DNA of 47,597 bases from NCBI GenBank assembly GCA_934716995.1, contig CAKUYO010000018.1:1-47597 (forward strand). Reading direction: 5' to 3'. Origin of the DNA: an uncultured Bacteroidales bacterium (GTDB lineage Bacteria; Bacteroidota; Bacteroidia; Bacteroidales; Paludibacteraceae). Below, one piece after another: positions 1 through 8,713 of this stretch. The number at the start of each line of letters is the position of its first letter. The first letter of the stretch is position 1. Both the position numbers and the translations under genes were made by a program. A model generated the notes under the pieces. The model did no database searches. It was not told the DNA's origin and worked only from the letters and a program-made list of their open reading frames with translations.

Positions 1-68
1 CCCTCGACTTGCATGTGTTAGGCCTGTCGCTAGCGTTCATCCTGAGCCAGGATCAAACTCTTCGTTGT
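1..68 (-). rRNA. rrs: 16S rRNA, 5' end only
   Basis: The reverse complement contains AGAGTTTGATCCTGGCTCAG, the universally conserved start of bacterial 16S rRNA, then the conserved run through AACACATGCAAGTCGAGGG to the window edge. The rest lies outside. The mature 5' end is placed about 8 nt before AGAGTTTG by analogy with E. coli, so the boundary is approximate. The sequence after GGATGAACGCTAGC is of Bacteroidales type. Two promoters lie upstream at 319-350 and 534-565. Confidence 0.97.
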
Positions 69-318
69 AATATAAAATTCTAATCCTTAGTTCAGAACGC
101 ACCTATTATTTATTGTGTACTTGACGGGAACTTATTCTCAATGCACAATTCACAATGCATAATGCACAATGAATTATTTACATCTCTTTTCCCTGAGTAA
201 TACTTTCGTATTTTACTCTGTTTTTGTACTACACTAATTGCTTCAAAATTTCAAAGAACACAAGACTTGTTTCATCTTGAATTTCGTAGGCTCATTACAT
301 TGAGCGCGAAATCGACTG

Positions 319-350
319 CAAAATTACTGCAAAAATCCGGACTGACCAAA
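319..350 (-). promoter_or_regulatory. rRNA promoter, proximal copy
   Basis: On the minus strand TTTG (350-347) is followed after exactly 20 bp by TAATTTTG (326-319), a perfect Bacteroidetes -33/-7 pair. Transcription would begin near 312 and run into the 16S gene. Confidence 0.85.
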
Positions 351-533
351 TTTTTAAGTAACTTTTTCAAATTTTCTTTGTAATAGGCTGATTTTCAGCG
401 TTACTCAGAAACAAGTCTTTCAAGTGATTTTCTACAGAAAAGAGCAAAAAAATTAGAACCTCGAAAGAGACTCTGAATTTTATACACCTTGTCGGCGGAA
501 AAGGGAAACACGCTTGTTTCTCAAAAGCGGGTG

Positions 534-565
534 CAAAATTACTGCTTTTTTCCGAACTGACCAAA
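534..565 (-). promoter_or_regulatory. rRNA promoter, distal copy
   Basis: On the minus strand TTTG (565-562), 20 bp, then TAATTTTG (541-534). This promoter and about 75 bp around it (532-610) closely resemble the proximal copy (319-395), so the rRNA operon has tandem, probably duplicated promoters. Confidence 0.83.
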
Positions 566-633
566 TAATGCGAACGATTTTTTGCACTTTCTTTGTAACA
601 CGCTGATTATCAAGATATGTATTTTATAGCAGA

Positions 634-700
634 ATAACGTTAATTATCGTGTAATTAGGCGTTAATTTTTAGGGGACATATATTAAACCATATTATTTCT
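634..700. repeat. GAACGTTAATT-type dispersed repeat, copy 1
   Basis: Copy of the AT-rich intergenic repeat with a left part TAACGTTAATTATCGTGTAA and a degraded right part (ACATATATTAAACCATA). Other copies lie at 2049, 2242, 18132, 24621, 28443, 31276, 31362 and 46408. Confidence 0.7.
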
Positions 701-718
701 GCGAATATCCATCCAGAG

Positions 719-779
719 CGGACTGAAACGTGCGGTCGCCTGCAGGCTCCCAACGCAGTGCGTTGCACGTTTCAGTCCG
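719..779. repeat. Cloverleaf-like inverted repeat
   Basis: A perfect 15-bp stem (719-733 with 765-779, arm CGGACTGAAACGTGC) encloses 31 nt. Inside are a 10-bp palindrome GCCTGCAGGC (738-747) and a second hairpin AACGCA-G-TGCGTT (752-764). The fold would be a three-way junction. It sits in AT-rich DNA between the rRNA promoters and rfbA, has no U-tract and no coding capacity. It could be a REP-type element. Confidence 0.75.
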
Positions 780-883
780 AGCGTTCATACCTAATTATAC
801 GCGCGTGAATGATGTGAGTTTGTATCCGTCGTAAGGGGCTTATAAACAAAGACTTAGTGCATACACACAACAAACACAAAAAC

Positions 884-948
884 ATAACTCACTATAATAC
901 AAGCAAAAACCGCCTAATCACATACGAATCACATACGAATCACATACA
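884..948 (+). repeat. 65-bp dispersed repeat, copy A
   Basis: Matches the reverse complement of 44889-44953 at 63 of 65 positions. It contains the core ACAAGCAAAAACCGCCTAAT and ends in tandem 11-bp units AATCACATACG, which continue degenerately to 959. Confidence 0.9.
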
Positions 949-959
949 AATAACATAGA
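916..959. repeat. Tandem 11-bp repeat, four units
   Basis: AATCACATACG occurs twice, then AATCACATACA and AATAACATAGA, at exact 11-bp spacing. One of several unrelated 11-bp-period arrays in the gaps of this window. Confidence 0.85.
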
Positions 960-1007
960 CCTGACAGCATATTGCAAAATGTTTCGAACGGGAATTTCGC
1001 GGGGCGG

Positions 1008-1038
1008 TTGTATATGTCAAAAATAATTAGTAATTTTG
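1008..1038 (+). promoter_or_regulatory. Promoter of rfbA
   Basis: TTG (1008-1010), 20 bp, TAATTTTG (1031-1038). The start site would be near 1045, giving a leader of about 70 nt that contains the 7-bp ATGCACA repeat. Confidence 0.75.
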
Positions 1039-1049
1039 TCGGCGGGAAA

Positions 1050-1086
1050 ATGCACAATGCACAATGCACAATGCACAATGCACAAT
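1050..1086. repeat. Tandem 7-bp repeat ATGCACA
   Basis: Five units of ATGCACA in the untranslated leader of rfbA. Related stretches occur at 140-172, 10640-10680 (inside lpxB), 24774-24792 and 29579-29612. Confidence 0.85.
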
Positions 1087-1116
1087 TTGTAAATTTGTAA
1101 ATTTTGTAAAATAGCC

Positions 1117-1983
1117 ATGAAAGGAATTATTCTGGCGGGGGGAAGCGCAACAAGGTTGTACCCGCTGAGCAAAGCCATCAGCAAACAAATCATGCCGGTG
1201 TATGACAAGCCGATGATATACTACCCGCTATCCACTCTGATGCTGGCGGGGATACGGGAGGTACTGGTGATCTCCACACCGCGCGACCTGCCGATGTTCC
1301 GCGAACTATTAGGCGACGGCAACCGTATCGGTATGCGTTTGGAGTACAAGGTTCAGGAAGTGCCGAACGGACTTGCACAGGCGTTTGTATTAGGCAAAGC
1401 GTTTCTGAACGGCGAGGCAGGATGTCTGATACTGGGCGACAACATGTTCTACGGGCAGGGTTTCAGCGGAATGCTTCGCGAGGCGGCTGCGCTGGTGGAC
1501 AACGGCAGAAAAGGGGCTTGCATCTTCGGTTACGAGGTACACGACCCGCGGGCTTACGGCGTAGTGGAGTTTGACGGGGAAGGCAAAGTGCTGAGCCTGG
1601 AGGAGAAACCCGCAGAGCCGAAAAGCAAGTATGCCGTACCGGGGTTATATTTTTACGATGCGACGGTGTGCGCGAAAGCCGCCGTATTGCAACCGAGCCA
1701 ACGGGGCGAATATGAGATAACCGACCTGAACAAGATGTATCTGGCAGAAGGGACGCTGAAAGTGAAACTCTTCGGGCGCGGGTTCGCATGGCTCGACACG
1801 GGCAACTGCGACAGTCTGCTCGACGCGGGGAACTTCATCGCCACGATACAGAACCGGCAGGGGTTCTACGTGAGTTGCATAGAAGAGATAGCCTGGCGCA
1901 ACGGATGGATCAGCAGGGAGGAGGTACACGCTCTCGGAAAAGAGATGAAGACCGCCTACGGGAGGTATTTAGAGGGGTTGTAA
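1117..1983 (+). CDS. rfbA: Glucose-1-phosphate thymidylyltransferase
   Basis: Cytoplasmic enzyme joining dTTP and glucose 1-phosphate to make dTDP-glucose, the first step of dTDP-L-rhamnose supply for surface polysaccharide. The 288-residue length is normal for RmlA. The nucleotide-binding signature is GGSATRLYPLSKAISKQ (8-24), with Arg13 and Lys23 in the usual places; Ala11 stands where Gly is more usual. LGDNMFYG (107-113, Asp108) gives the metal-binding Asp and WLDTG follows in the C-terminal half. It is monocistronic in appearance, with its own promoter at 1008-1038 and a GC hairpin at 1994-2011 after the stop. The next pathway gene, rfbB, is 10 kb away on the other strand; rfbC and rfbD are not in the window. 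Confidence 0.96.
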   Translation: MKGIILAGGSATRLYPLSKAISKQIMPVYDKPMIYYPLSTLMLAGIREVLVISTPRDLPMFRELLGDGNRIGMRLEYKVQEVPNGLAQAFVLGKAFLNGEAGCLILGDNMFYGQGFSGMLREAAALVDNGRKGACIFGYEVHDPRAYGVVEFDGEGKVLSLEEKPAEPKSKYAVPGLYFYDATVCAKAAVLQPSQRGEYEITDLNKMYLAEGTLKVKLFGRGFAWLDTGNCDSLLDAGNFIATIQNRQGFYVSCIEEIAWRNGWISREEVHALGKEMKTAYGRYLEGL

Positions 1984-1993
1984 CACCCCCAAG

Positions 1994-2011
1994 CCCCCTC
2001 CGAGGAGGGGG
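1994..2011. terminator. GC-rich hairpin after rfbA
   Basis: CCCCCTCC (1994-2001), GA, GGAGGGGG (2004-2011), starting 11 nt after the rfbA stop. No U-tract follows, so it may act as an RNA 3' end stabiliser rather than a classical terminator. Confidence 0.45.
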
Positions 2012-2048
2012 ATGTGCAGTATCGAGTACAACGCGGACTGATTGGGAA

Positions 2049-2096
2049 ACATTAATTATCGTGTAATTAGACGTTAATTATTTTTTCACAGAACAT
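2049..2096. repeat. GAACGTTAATT-type dispersed repeat, copy 2
   Basis: Left part (ATTAATTATCGTGTAATTAG then ACGTTAATT) is intact; the right part is cut after GAACATATAATTTAAC. The 407-bp gap 1984-2390 holds this copy, copy 3, a small hairpin TGCCGCAAGCGGCA near 2130 and no gene. Confidence 0.75.
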
Positions 2097-2241
2097 ATAA
2101 TTTAACGTAAGTTCGAAATAAAGGCTCCTATGCCGCAAGCGGCAAGAAATCCAAGTAAATCGTTGTTTTTGCAGCCATAAATTGCTATAAATCTTATTCG
2201 CCTACGGCGGCAAAATATATACAATTATGTTATGTCGAACT

Positions 2242-2318
2242 GACGTTAATCATCGTGTAATTAGACGTTATTTTTTATAGAACATATAATTAGCCACGAA
2301 TTAACCATTAATTTTTGC
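2242..2318. repeat. GAACGTTAATT-type dispersed repeat, copy 3
   Basis: A nearly full copy. The left part is ACGTTAATCATCGTGTAATT then AGACGTTATT. The right part is GAACATATAATTAGCCACGA then ATTAACCATTAATT. It ends about 70 bp before the start of the sensor gene at 2391. Confidence 0.78.
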
Positions 2319-2390
2319 AGGCTCAAACTTTTCTTTGTTCAAATATGACCAAAATTATTCAAATAATACCACAGAAAAACACGTACAGAT

Positions 2391-5300
2391 ATGAAACATT
2401 GTAAGAAATATTTAGTGATGGGGGCAGTTGCCCTGTGGGGATTGGTATGCAGCATAGGACTGCGTGCCGAGGAACACTATATAGTGAGCCATTACTCGAT
2501 AGACAACGGTATGAGCCAGAACACCGTGATGGCCATACTGCAAGACAAACAGGGCTATATGTGGTTCGGCACATGGGACGGACTGAACCGCTTCGACGGG
2601 TATAACTTCCAGGTATTCAAAGCAATGGAAGACGGCGAAGAGGCGAAAGTGAACAACCGTGTGGACATCATCTATGAAGACGAAGAGGAGCAACTATGGT
2701 GGATGACCTACGACGGGCACTACTATATGCTCGACAAAAACCGCCGGAATATCACCCCGCGGGAGGCGGAAGATGTGCCGACGGGTATGCTGGAGCGGAT
2801 GGCGCAGGACGACGAGACGATGAAAGTGGACAAGCACGGCATCATCTGGCGTGTGGACGACGAGAACGGTGTATTGCGCTACCGCTACAACACATGGAAG
2901 CGCTTTACTCCGAAATTGGACAGCCGTTATGCGGGACAGTTGCGCGAACACTTCTTCCTGCTGGAAGACTGCCAGGGGCGTGTGTGGGTCAATCCGACCG
3001 GCGGCGGCTGGTCGTATTACGACTACGAGAAAGACGAGTTGGTCAATCCGCTGACCGACCTGACAAACATGATACACACCGCCTACGTGGACAAAGACGG
3101 TCAGATGTGGGTTTCGACCTACGACAACGGAGTGGATTGTATCAATATGGAGCCGCAGCCCTACGAACTGACGGATATGCGCAAGTCGGCGAAAGAGAAC
3201 GGCGAAGTGCGCACGTTTGCGCAACTGAAAACCGGCGAAGTACAGAGGATTGTAAAAGACAAACGGCGTATCTACTGCGCCATAGACAGCCGGTACGGGT
3301 TGCTCTACGGTACGAAAGGGTACGGGTTGCAGTACGCAGCCACGGGCAAGACGATACCGACCAACAGCGCGGACATCTACGACATAGAAGAAGGCAGCGA
3401 CGGGACCTTGTATGTAGGTACCTACGGCGGGGGACTGAACATCCTGGAATACGACAGCAGTACGCACCGTTTCAAAGAGCCGAAAATAATAGGCAACGGG
3501 CTGAAGATACGCGACATAGCGATAGTGGACAACACGGCGTGGTGCGGTACGACAACGGGGCTGTTCAAGGTAAACCTGCAGAACATGGACAGCGAGATGA
3601 TACCGAGTTATGACATCCGTGCCGTATATTACAGCCGGGACAAACTATGGCTCGGCACATTCGGCGGAGGACTGAACGTACTTGACCCGAAAGACCCGCA
3701 GAACGAGATACACCGCATGCAGACACTGCAGGATATTGTACTGAGCATTGTAGGGGACGGCAAGAACCTATGGTTTACGTCGGAAAGCGACATCACGCAG
3801 ATGAATATAGAAACCGGCGAATGCTATTACTACGATGCCCTGGACGCCCAGAAGAACACCTATTTTACAGAAGCGCACGCATTGCGCACACGCACGGGGA
3901 GTATTCTTTTCGGCTACTCGAACGGCTATTGTACCTTTGACCCGGGCAAGATAACCCACACCCAATCGACCCCTCCGATGCGGATTGTGCGGTGCAGTTC
4001 GGAGGGACAGGCGTTGCCTTTCTCGGACACGGTGGTAGTGGAACACGATGCGAACCTGACGATCGAATATGCGGCATTGGAATATGTGAACGCCAAGAAG
4101 ATAGCCTACTCGTATATGATGGAAGGGCTGTCGGACGAGTGGGTGTTTGCCTACGACCAACGGCGCGTAACCTACACGAACCTCAGCCACGGGAAGTATG
4201 TATTCCACGTGCGTTCGACCAACCGCGAGGGCGGCGAGGCGGACAACGAGACGACGCTGTGCGTGATAGTGAAAGCCCCGATGTGGGCCAGTTGGTGGGC
4301 AATATGCCTGTATGTGCTGCTGCTACTGGCATTGCTGGCACTGGTGGGGTATGTGTTGTACACCTACGAGACGCTGCGCCGCAAAGTGCAAGTGGAGCAG
4401 CAGGTTACGGACATCAAGTTGCGCTTCTTCACGAACATCAGCCACGAGTTGCGCACGCCGCTGACGCTGATCATCGGACCGGTGGAGAACATCCTGCAGA
4501 CGGAGCGTATATCGAACAGCGTGCGCGGGCAGTTGGAGATTGTACAGAGCAACAGCCACCGAATGCTGCGTATGGTGAACCAGTTGCTGGATTTCCGCAA
4601 GATACAGAACAAGAAGATGCGCCTGAAAGTGCAGAAATCGCTGTTGAGCGACATCGTGGACGAGACGTGTGCGAACTTCAAGAAAGAGGCATACGACAAG
4701 CATATCAACCTGAACATAGAGAAGAAAGCCACCGACAGCACGGTTTGGGTGGACAGGAGCCGTGTGGATACGATACTGTTCAACCTGCTGAGCAACGCGT
4801 TCAAGTTCACGCCCGCAGGCAAGAGTATCACCGTAACGGTGGACGAGAAGCCGGGGTATGTGCTGCTGATTGTAAAAGACGAGGGGATCGGTATCCCGAT
4901 GGAGAAACGCAGTGTGCTGTTCGAGCGGTTCTCGAGCAACAACGAACTGAGCGGACAGAACAACACGGGGACGGGTATCGGCATGAACCTCGTAAAAGAG
5001 TTGGTGGATTTGCACCACGGGTATATCGAGGTGGAGAGCGAAGTGGGCAAAGGCACGACCTTCACGGTGATGTTCCGCACGGGCAAGGAGCATTTCGGCA
5101 GCGAGGTGGATATGGTGGTGGACGACAAGAGCAGCACGCAGACCGCTTCGCTCCAACAAGAAACCCTCGAGAACAAGTTGGCACAGATAGACACCAAGGA
5201 CAACAAACGTACCATCCTCGTGGTGGACGACAACGAGGATATGCGCTCGTTCCTCGGCAACATCCTCGGCGGCGACTACCGCGTGATCAAAGCCGCTGAC

Positions 5301-5984
5301 GGCAAAGAGGCACTGGCAACGATAGAGAAGGATATGCCCGATGTGGTGATTACCGACCTGATGATGCCCAACATGGACGGACTGGAACTGACTGCCCATA
5401 TCAAACGCTCGCAGGACCTGAGCCATATACCGGTGATACTGCTGACCGCCAAATCGGCGATAGAGAGCCGGTTGGAGGCAATGAAAGAGGGTGCGGACGA
5501 CTATGTAACCAAGCCTTTCGAACCCGAATACCTGCGTGCCAGAGTAAAGAACCTCATCAGCCAGCGTGTGCAGTTGGAAGCCAACTACCGCAAACGGCTG
5601 ATGCGCTTAGAGCCGCAAAAGAACGACGACGGCGTACAGGGCGACACGTTCCTGGCGAAGTTGCTGGACATCATGGACAAACAGATGGAGAACAACACGC
5701 TGACCGTGGACGAACTGGTGGAAGACATGGGCATGGGGCGCACGGTGTTCTTCAACAAACTGAAGAGCCTGACGGGGCTCAGTCCCGTGGAGTTTATCCG
5801 CGAAATGCGTATCAAACGTGCGGCGCAACTGCTGGAACAGAAGCAATACAACATCACCGAGGTAACGTATATGGTAGGTATGAACGACTCGCGCTATTTT
5901 GCGAAGTGCTTCAAGGCTACCTACGGAATGACACCTTCGGAATACCGCAAAGAGAGACTGAAAGATTTGGGCGAAGAGAAGTAG
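2391..5984 (+). CDS. Hybrid two-component sensor/regulator (HTCS)
   Basis: A 1197-residue one-protein signalling system of the Bacteroidetes type that senses a ligand in the periplasm and activates transcription. Order: signal peptide (1-26); beta-propeller sensor repeats (about 30-540; MWFGTWDGLNRFDGY near the N-terminus); Y_Y_Y domain (about 555-620); membrane segment (about 635-657); histidine kinase with His685 in FTNISHELRTPL; ATPase N-box NLLSNAFKF near 798; receiver domain (about 940-1055) with Asp989 in VVITDLMMPNMDG; AraC-type DNA-binding domain (about 1092-1190). All key residues are present. No carbohydrate enzymes flank it, so its target is not evident; the two downstream lipoprotein genes may share its transcript. 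Two dispersed repeats lie upstream and no clear -33/-7 pair was found. Confidence 0.95.
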   Translation: MKHCKKYLVMGAVALWGLVCSIGLRAEEHYIVSHYSIDNGMSQNTVMAILQDKQGYMWFGTWDGLNRFDGYNFQVFKAMEDGEEAKVNNRVDIIYEDEEEQLWWMTYDGHYYMLDKNRRNITPREAEDVPTGMLERMAQDDETMKVDKHGIIWRVDDENGVLRYRYNTWKRFTPKLDSRYAGQLREHFFLLEDCQGRVWVNPTGGGWSYYDYEKDELVNPLTDLTNMIHTAYVDKDGQMWVSTYDNGVDCINMEPQPYELTDMRKSAKENGEVRTFAQLKTGEVQRIVKDKRRIYCAIDSRYGLLYGTKGYGLQYAATGKTIPTNSADIYDIEEGSDGTLYVGTYGGGLNILEYDSSTHRFKEPKIIGNGLKIRDIAIVDNTAWCGTTTGLFKVNLQNMDSEMIPSYDIRAVYYSRDKLWLGTFGGGLNVLDPKDPQNEIHRMQTLQDIVLSIVGDGKNLWFTSESDITQMNIETGECYYYDALDAQKNTYFTEAHALRTRTGSILFGYSNGYCTFDPGKITHTQSTPPMRIVRCSSEGQALPFSDTVVVEHDANLTIEYAALEYVNAKKIAYSYMMEGLSDEWVFAYDQRRVTYTNLSHGKYVFHVRSTNREGGEADNETTLCVIVKAPMWASWWAICLYVLLLLALLALVGYVLYTYETLRRKVQVEQQVTDIKLRFFTNISHELRTPLTLIIGPVENILQTERISNSVRGQLEIVQSNSHRMLRMVNQLLDFRKIQNKKMRLKVQKSLLSDIVDETCANFKKEAYDKHINLNIEKKATDSTVWVDRSRVDTILFNLLSNAFKFTPAGKSITVTVDEKPGYVLLIVKDEGIGIPMEKRSVLFERFSSNNELSGQNNTGTGIGMNLVKELVDLHHGYIEVESEVGKGTTFTVMFRTGKEHFGSEVDMVVDDKSSTQTASLQQETLENKLAQIDTKDNKRTILVVDDNEDMRSFLGNILGGDYRVIKAADGKEALATIEKDMPDVVITDLMMPNMDGLELTAHIKRSQDLSHIPVILLTAKSAIESRLEAMKEGADDYVTKPFEPEYLRARVKNLISQRVQLEANYRKRLMRLEPQKNDDGVQGDTFLAKLLDIMDKQMENNTLTVDELVEDMGMGRTVFFNKLKSLTGLSPVEFIREMRIKRAAQLLEQKQYNITEVTYMVGMNDSRYFAKCFKATYGMTPSEYRKERLKDLGEEK

Positions 5985-6046
5985 TGTCCTACGCACACGC
6001 TTACGCGGTGCGAGAGAAATAAAGGAAATAAAAGAAATTTTACTGT
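5985..6046. repeat. GC hairpin plus purine-tract repeat, copy 1
   Basis: TCCTACGCACACGCTTACGC then GGTGCGAGAGAAATAAAGG and more purines. Close copies occur at 28386-28440 and 31311-31358. CGCAC and GTGCG can pair. It begins right at the stop of the sensor gene. Confidence 0.7.
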
Positions 6047-6049
6047 CCC

Positions 6050-6094
6050 TAAAGACCTTAAAGATCTTAAGGTCATTAAAGACTTTAAGAAACA
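6050..6094. repeat. Tandem 9-bp repeat
   Basis: Degenerate 9-bp units TAAAGACCT, TAAAGATCT, TAAGGTCAT, TAAAGACTT, TAAGAAACA directly before the start codon of the lipoprotein gene at 6097. A similar 9-bp array lies at 25946-25990. Confidence 0.75.
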
Positions 6095-6096
6095 GA

Positions 6097-6621
6097 ATGA
6101 AAAAAATACACCTGATCATTGTTTTGGTATGCAGTTTGTTGGTGGGTTGCGGGGGCAAAGGTCCGCAGCGCCCGACCTACAAGAGCGGGCAACCGCCACA
6201 GGAAGACTCCGCCGCGCTGGCACTGATGGAGATGAACCAGCGCATGGCGAAAGAGGCAGACCAAGCCCTGTTGCGCTATGTGGAGGCACAGGACGAGCAG
6301 TACGCCCTGATGGCTATCAGCAATGCGTGGATGCGTATTGCCGAACACGGAGACAGCGACGGTCCCTCGCCCAAAGAGGACGAACTATGGCGTATGCACG
6401 TGCGCACCAAGGACTTGCAAGGGCGGCTGCTGCTGGACGAGGAGCGCGAATACCGTATCGGGCGCAACGAACTGCCTATCTGCGCGGAGATACACTGCAA
6501 CGAGTGGCACCACGGCGACCATATCATCCTGCTTGCCCCGTGGTATTCCGCCTACGGCATGCACGGCAATGAGGATATCCCCCCCTATAGCAACGTAATC
6601 ATAGACATCGAAATAAAATGA
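6097..6621 (+). CDS. FKBP-like lipoprotein
   Basis: A 174-residue predicted lipoprotein; LLVGC puts the acylated cysteine at Cys18. The end, HGDHIILLAPWYSAYGMHG then NEDIPPYSNVIIDIEIK, matches the C-terminal pattern of FKBP-type peptidyl-prolyl isomerases (Pro-x-x-x-AYG, then I-PP and a final beta-strand). A fold on the cell envelope related to FKBP is therefore likely; isomerase activity is not established. It overlaps the next lipoprotein gene by ATGA, so the two are co-translated. Both sit before glmM. The degenerate 9-bp array just before the start codon is part of the leader. Confidence 0.75.
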   Translation: MKKIHLIIVLVCSLLVGCGGKGPQRPTYKSGQPPQEDSAALALMEMNQRMAKEADQALLRYVEAQDEQYALMAISNAWMRIAEHGDSDGPSPKEDELWRMHVRTKDLQGRLLLDEEREYRIGRNELPICAEIHCNEWHHGDHIILLAPWYSAYGMHGNEDIPPYSNVIIDIEIK

Positions 6622-7178
6622 AAAAAATACTCTTTTTGTGCGCAAGTCTCGTCGTACTGATGACGGGTTGCAACTCGAACACCTACTCCGACAAACGCAA
6701 GGCGGAGGACAAACTGATAGCCAACTATATCTCGCGCAACGGGCTGAATATCATCACAGAACTGCCCGATGACGACTATGTATGGGGCGAGAAAGACTAC
6801 TACAAAGTGGATGGATACGACAACCTCTATTTCCACCTCAACAAGCGCGGTGCCGCGCGGACGGTAGCCGACGGAGACACCATCGACAACCAGATACTGC
6901 GCAACGAGACCGTCGTGGTGCGCTACAAACGGTATGCGCTCACCGAGAACGCCGACACTACCAGTTATTGGAGTACACTCGACAACGCCTACCCGCTTGA
7001 GTTCAAGTACGGCAGCGACCTGACCAATGCCTGCACGGGTTGGCAGGAGGCGGTGCGGCTGATGAAATACCCCTACTCGGAATGTGTGCTCATCTGCCCG
7101 AGCAAGCAGGGATTCGATGCCGACAACTCAAGCGTTACACCATACGGGTATGTGCTGAATATCAAGGTCAAACGATAG
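6618..7178 (+). CDS. DUF4827-like lipoprotein
   Basis: A 186-residue lipoprotein with lipobox LMTGC (Cys18). The sequence style, DDDYVWGEKDYYKVDGYDNL then NETVVVRYKRYAL and a C-terminal YGYVLNIKVK strand, is that of the Bacteroidetes DUF4827 group, which is FKBP-like but lacks the clear isomerase pattern. It starts inside the stop of the previous gene (ATGA) and ends 29 bp before glmM. A conserved position next to glmM suggests an envelope role, but none is demonstrated. Confidence 0.72.
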   Translation: MKKILFLCASLVVLMTGCNSNTYSDKRKAEDKLIANYISRNGLNIITELPDDDYVWGEKDYYKVDGYDNLYFHLNKRGAARTVADGDTIDNQILRNETVVVRYKRYALTENADTTSYWSTLDNAYPLEFKYGSDLTNACTGWQEAVRLMKYPYSECVLICPSKQGFDADNSSVTPYGYVLNIKVKR

Positions 7179-7207
7179 AATATAGAATAATAGAAAGATA
7201 GAATAAT

Positions 7208-8581
7208 ATGAGTTTGGTTAAAAGTATTTCGGGCATACGCGGCACCATAGGCGGGCGCGTAGGCGACGGATTGGACCCGGTAGATATAGTCCGTTTTACG
7301 GCGGCTTATGCCACCCAGCGCCGTGCGGCACTCCCCGACAACCGTACGGTTGTGGTGGGACGCGATGCGCGTATCTCGGGGGAGATGGTCTATCAACTCG
7401 TCAGCGGCACGCTGATGGGTATGGGCTACGATGTAGTAAATATCGGGCTTGCCAGCACACCGACCACCGAGTTGGCAGTGATCGGCGAACACGCAGCAGG
7501 CGGCATCATCCTGACCGCCAGCCACAACCCCAAGCAATGGAACGCCCTCAAACTGCTCAACGAAAAGGGTGAGTTTCTCAACGATGCGGAAGGCAAAGGG
7601 GTGCTCGCTATCGCCGAAGCGGAGGACTTCACCTTTGCGGAGGTGGACCATCTCGGGCACGTAACCGCCAAAGACTACCTGCCCTACCATATCCAAAACG
7701 TTCTCGGGCTGAAATTGGTGGACAAAGCGGCTATCGAAGCGAAGAACTTCACCGTGGCAATCGATTGTGTCAATTCGGTCGGCGGCATTGCCATCCCCGC
7801 TGTTCTGCGTGCCTTGGGCGTGAAGAACATCATCGAACTCAACTGCACGCCCAACGGACAGTTCCCGCACAACCCCGAACCGCTGCCGCAGCACCTGACC
7901 GAGATCAGCGACCTGCTCCGCAGCGGCAAAGCCGATGTCGGTTTTGTGGTTGACCCCGACGTGGACCGGCTGGCGATTGTCTGCGAAAACGGCGATATGT
8001 TCGGCGAGGAATATACGCTCGTCAGCGTGGCGGACTATGTACTGAGCCACACGCCCGGCAACACGGTCAGTAATATGTCGTCCACCCGCGCACTGAGCGA
8101 TGTAACCCGCGCACACGGCGGCAGTTACAGTGCCTCGGCGGTCGGCGAGGTGAACGTTACCACCGAGATGAAACGCACCCATGCCGTCATCGGCGGCGAA
8201 GGCAACGGCGGTGTCATCTACCCCGAGAGCCACTACGGACGCGATGCCCTCGTAGGTATTGCGCTGTTCCTCAGCAGTCTGGCACACAAAGGCTGCACCG
8301 TCAGCGAATTGCGCAAGACGTTCCCGAACTATTTCATCTCGAAAAACCGTATCGAACTGACACCGGACATCGATGTGGACAAGGTACTCGCGCACGCGAA
8401 AGAGGTGTTCCGCAACGAGCGGCTCAACGACAAAGACGGTGTCAAGATCGACTTTGCCGACGGCTGGGTACACCTCCGCAAGAGCAACACCGAACCGATT
8501 ATCCGCGTCTATTCGGAGGCCGCCACTATGGACGAAGCCAACGCCTTGGCACAGAAAGTCATCAAGACCATACAAGGATAG
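7208..8581 (+). CDS. glmM: Phosphoglucosamine mutase
   Basis: Converts glucosamine 6-phosphate to glucosamine 1-phosphate in the cytoplasm, feeding UDP-GlcNAc for peptidoglycan and lipid A. The 457 residues carry all phosphohexomutase signatures: phosphoserine loop TASHNP (Ser105), metal loop DPDVDR (Asp249, Asp251, Asp253), sugar loop GGEGNGG (329-335) and a C-terminal phosphate loop RKSNTEPIIRVYSEA. The Bacteroidetes version begins LVKSISGIRGTIGG, as here. It could in principle be a phosphomannomutase, since the families overlap. The run glmM, surE, small membrane protein, lpxB links envelope precursor and lipid A synthesis. Confidence 0.9.
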   Translation: MSLVKSISGIRGTIGGRVGDGLDPVDIVRFTAAYATQRRAALPDNRTVVVGRDARISGEMVYQLVSGTLMGMGYDVVNIGLASTPTTELAVIGEHAAGGIILTASHNPKQWNALKLLNEKGEFLNDAEGKGVLAIAEAEDFTFAEVDHLGHVTAKDYLPYHIQNVLGLKLVDKAAIEAKNFTVAIDCVNSVGGIAIPAVLRALGVKNIIELNCTPNGQFPHNPEPLPQHLTEISDLLRSGKADVGFVVDPDVDRLAIVCENGDMFGEEYTLVSVADYVLSHTPGNTVSNMSSTRALSDVTRAHGGSYSASAVGEVNVTTEMKRTHAVIGGEGNGGVIYPESHYGRDALVGIALFLSSLAHKGCTVSELRKTFPNYFISKNRIELTPDIDVDKVLAHAKEVFRNERLNDKDGVKIDFADGWVHLRKSNTEPIIRVYSEAATMDEANALAQKVIKTIQG

Positions 8582-8616
8582 TTTATTATTCCTTAACGTA
8601 TTACCTTTATATAAAA

Positions 8617-8638
8617 GTCAGGTTTATGTCAGGAGGAT
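8617..8638. repeat. Tandem 11-bp repeat, two units
   Basis: GTCAGGTTTAT then GTCAGGAGGAT in the 132-bp gap between glmM and surE. Confidence 0.6.
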
Positions 8639-8713
8639 ACCCTGTGGACAGGCTGGTTTTGAGCGGGCAGAAATGCTCTTTTTATTAACATTATTTACAA
8701 GAACAATACTCCA

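Noticed and set aside
7073..8575. 500-codon leftward open frame opposite glmM
   Set aside because: glmM on the plus strand carries all its active-site motifs; the antisense reading has no recognisable protein.
8655..8692. Terminator after glmM (GAGC...GCTC then TTTTT)
   Set aside because: The stem is only 4 bp with a 10-nt loop; not convincing.
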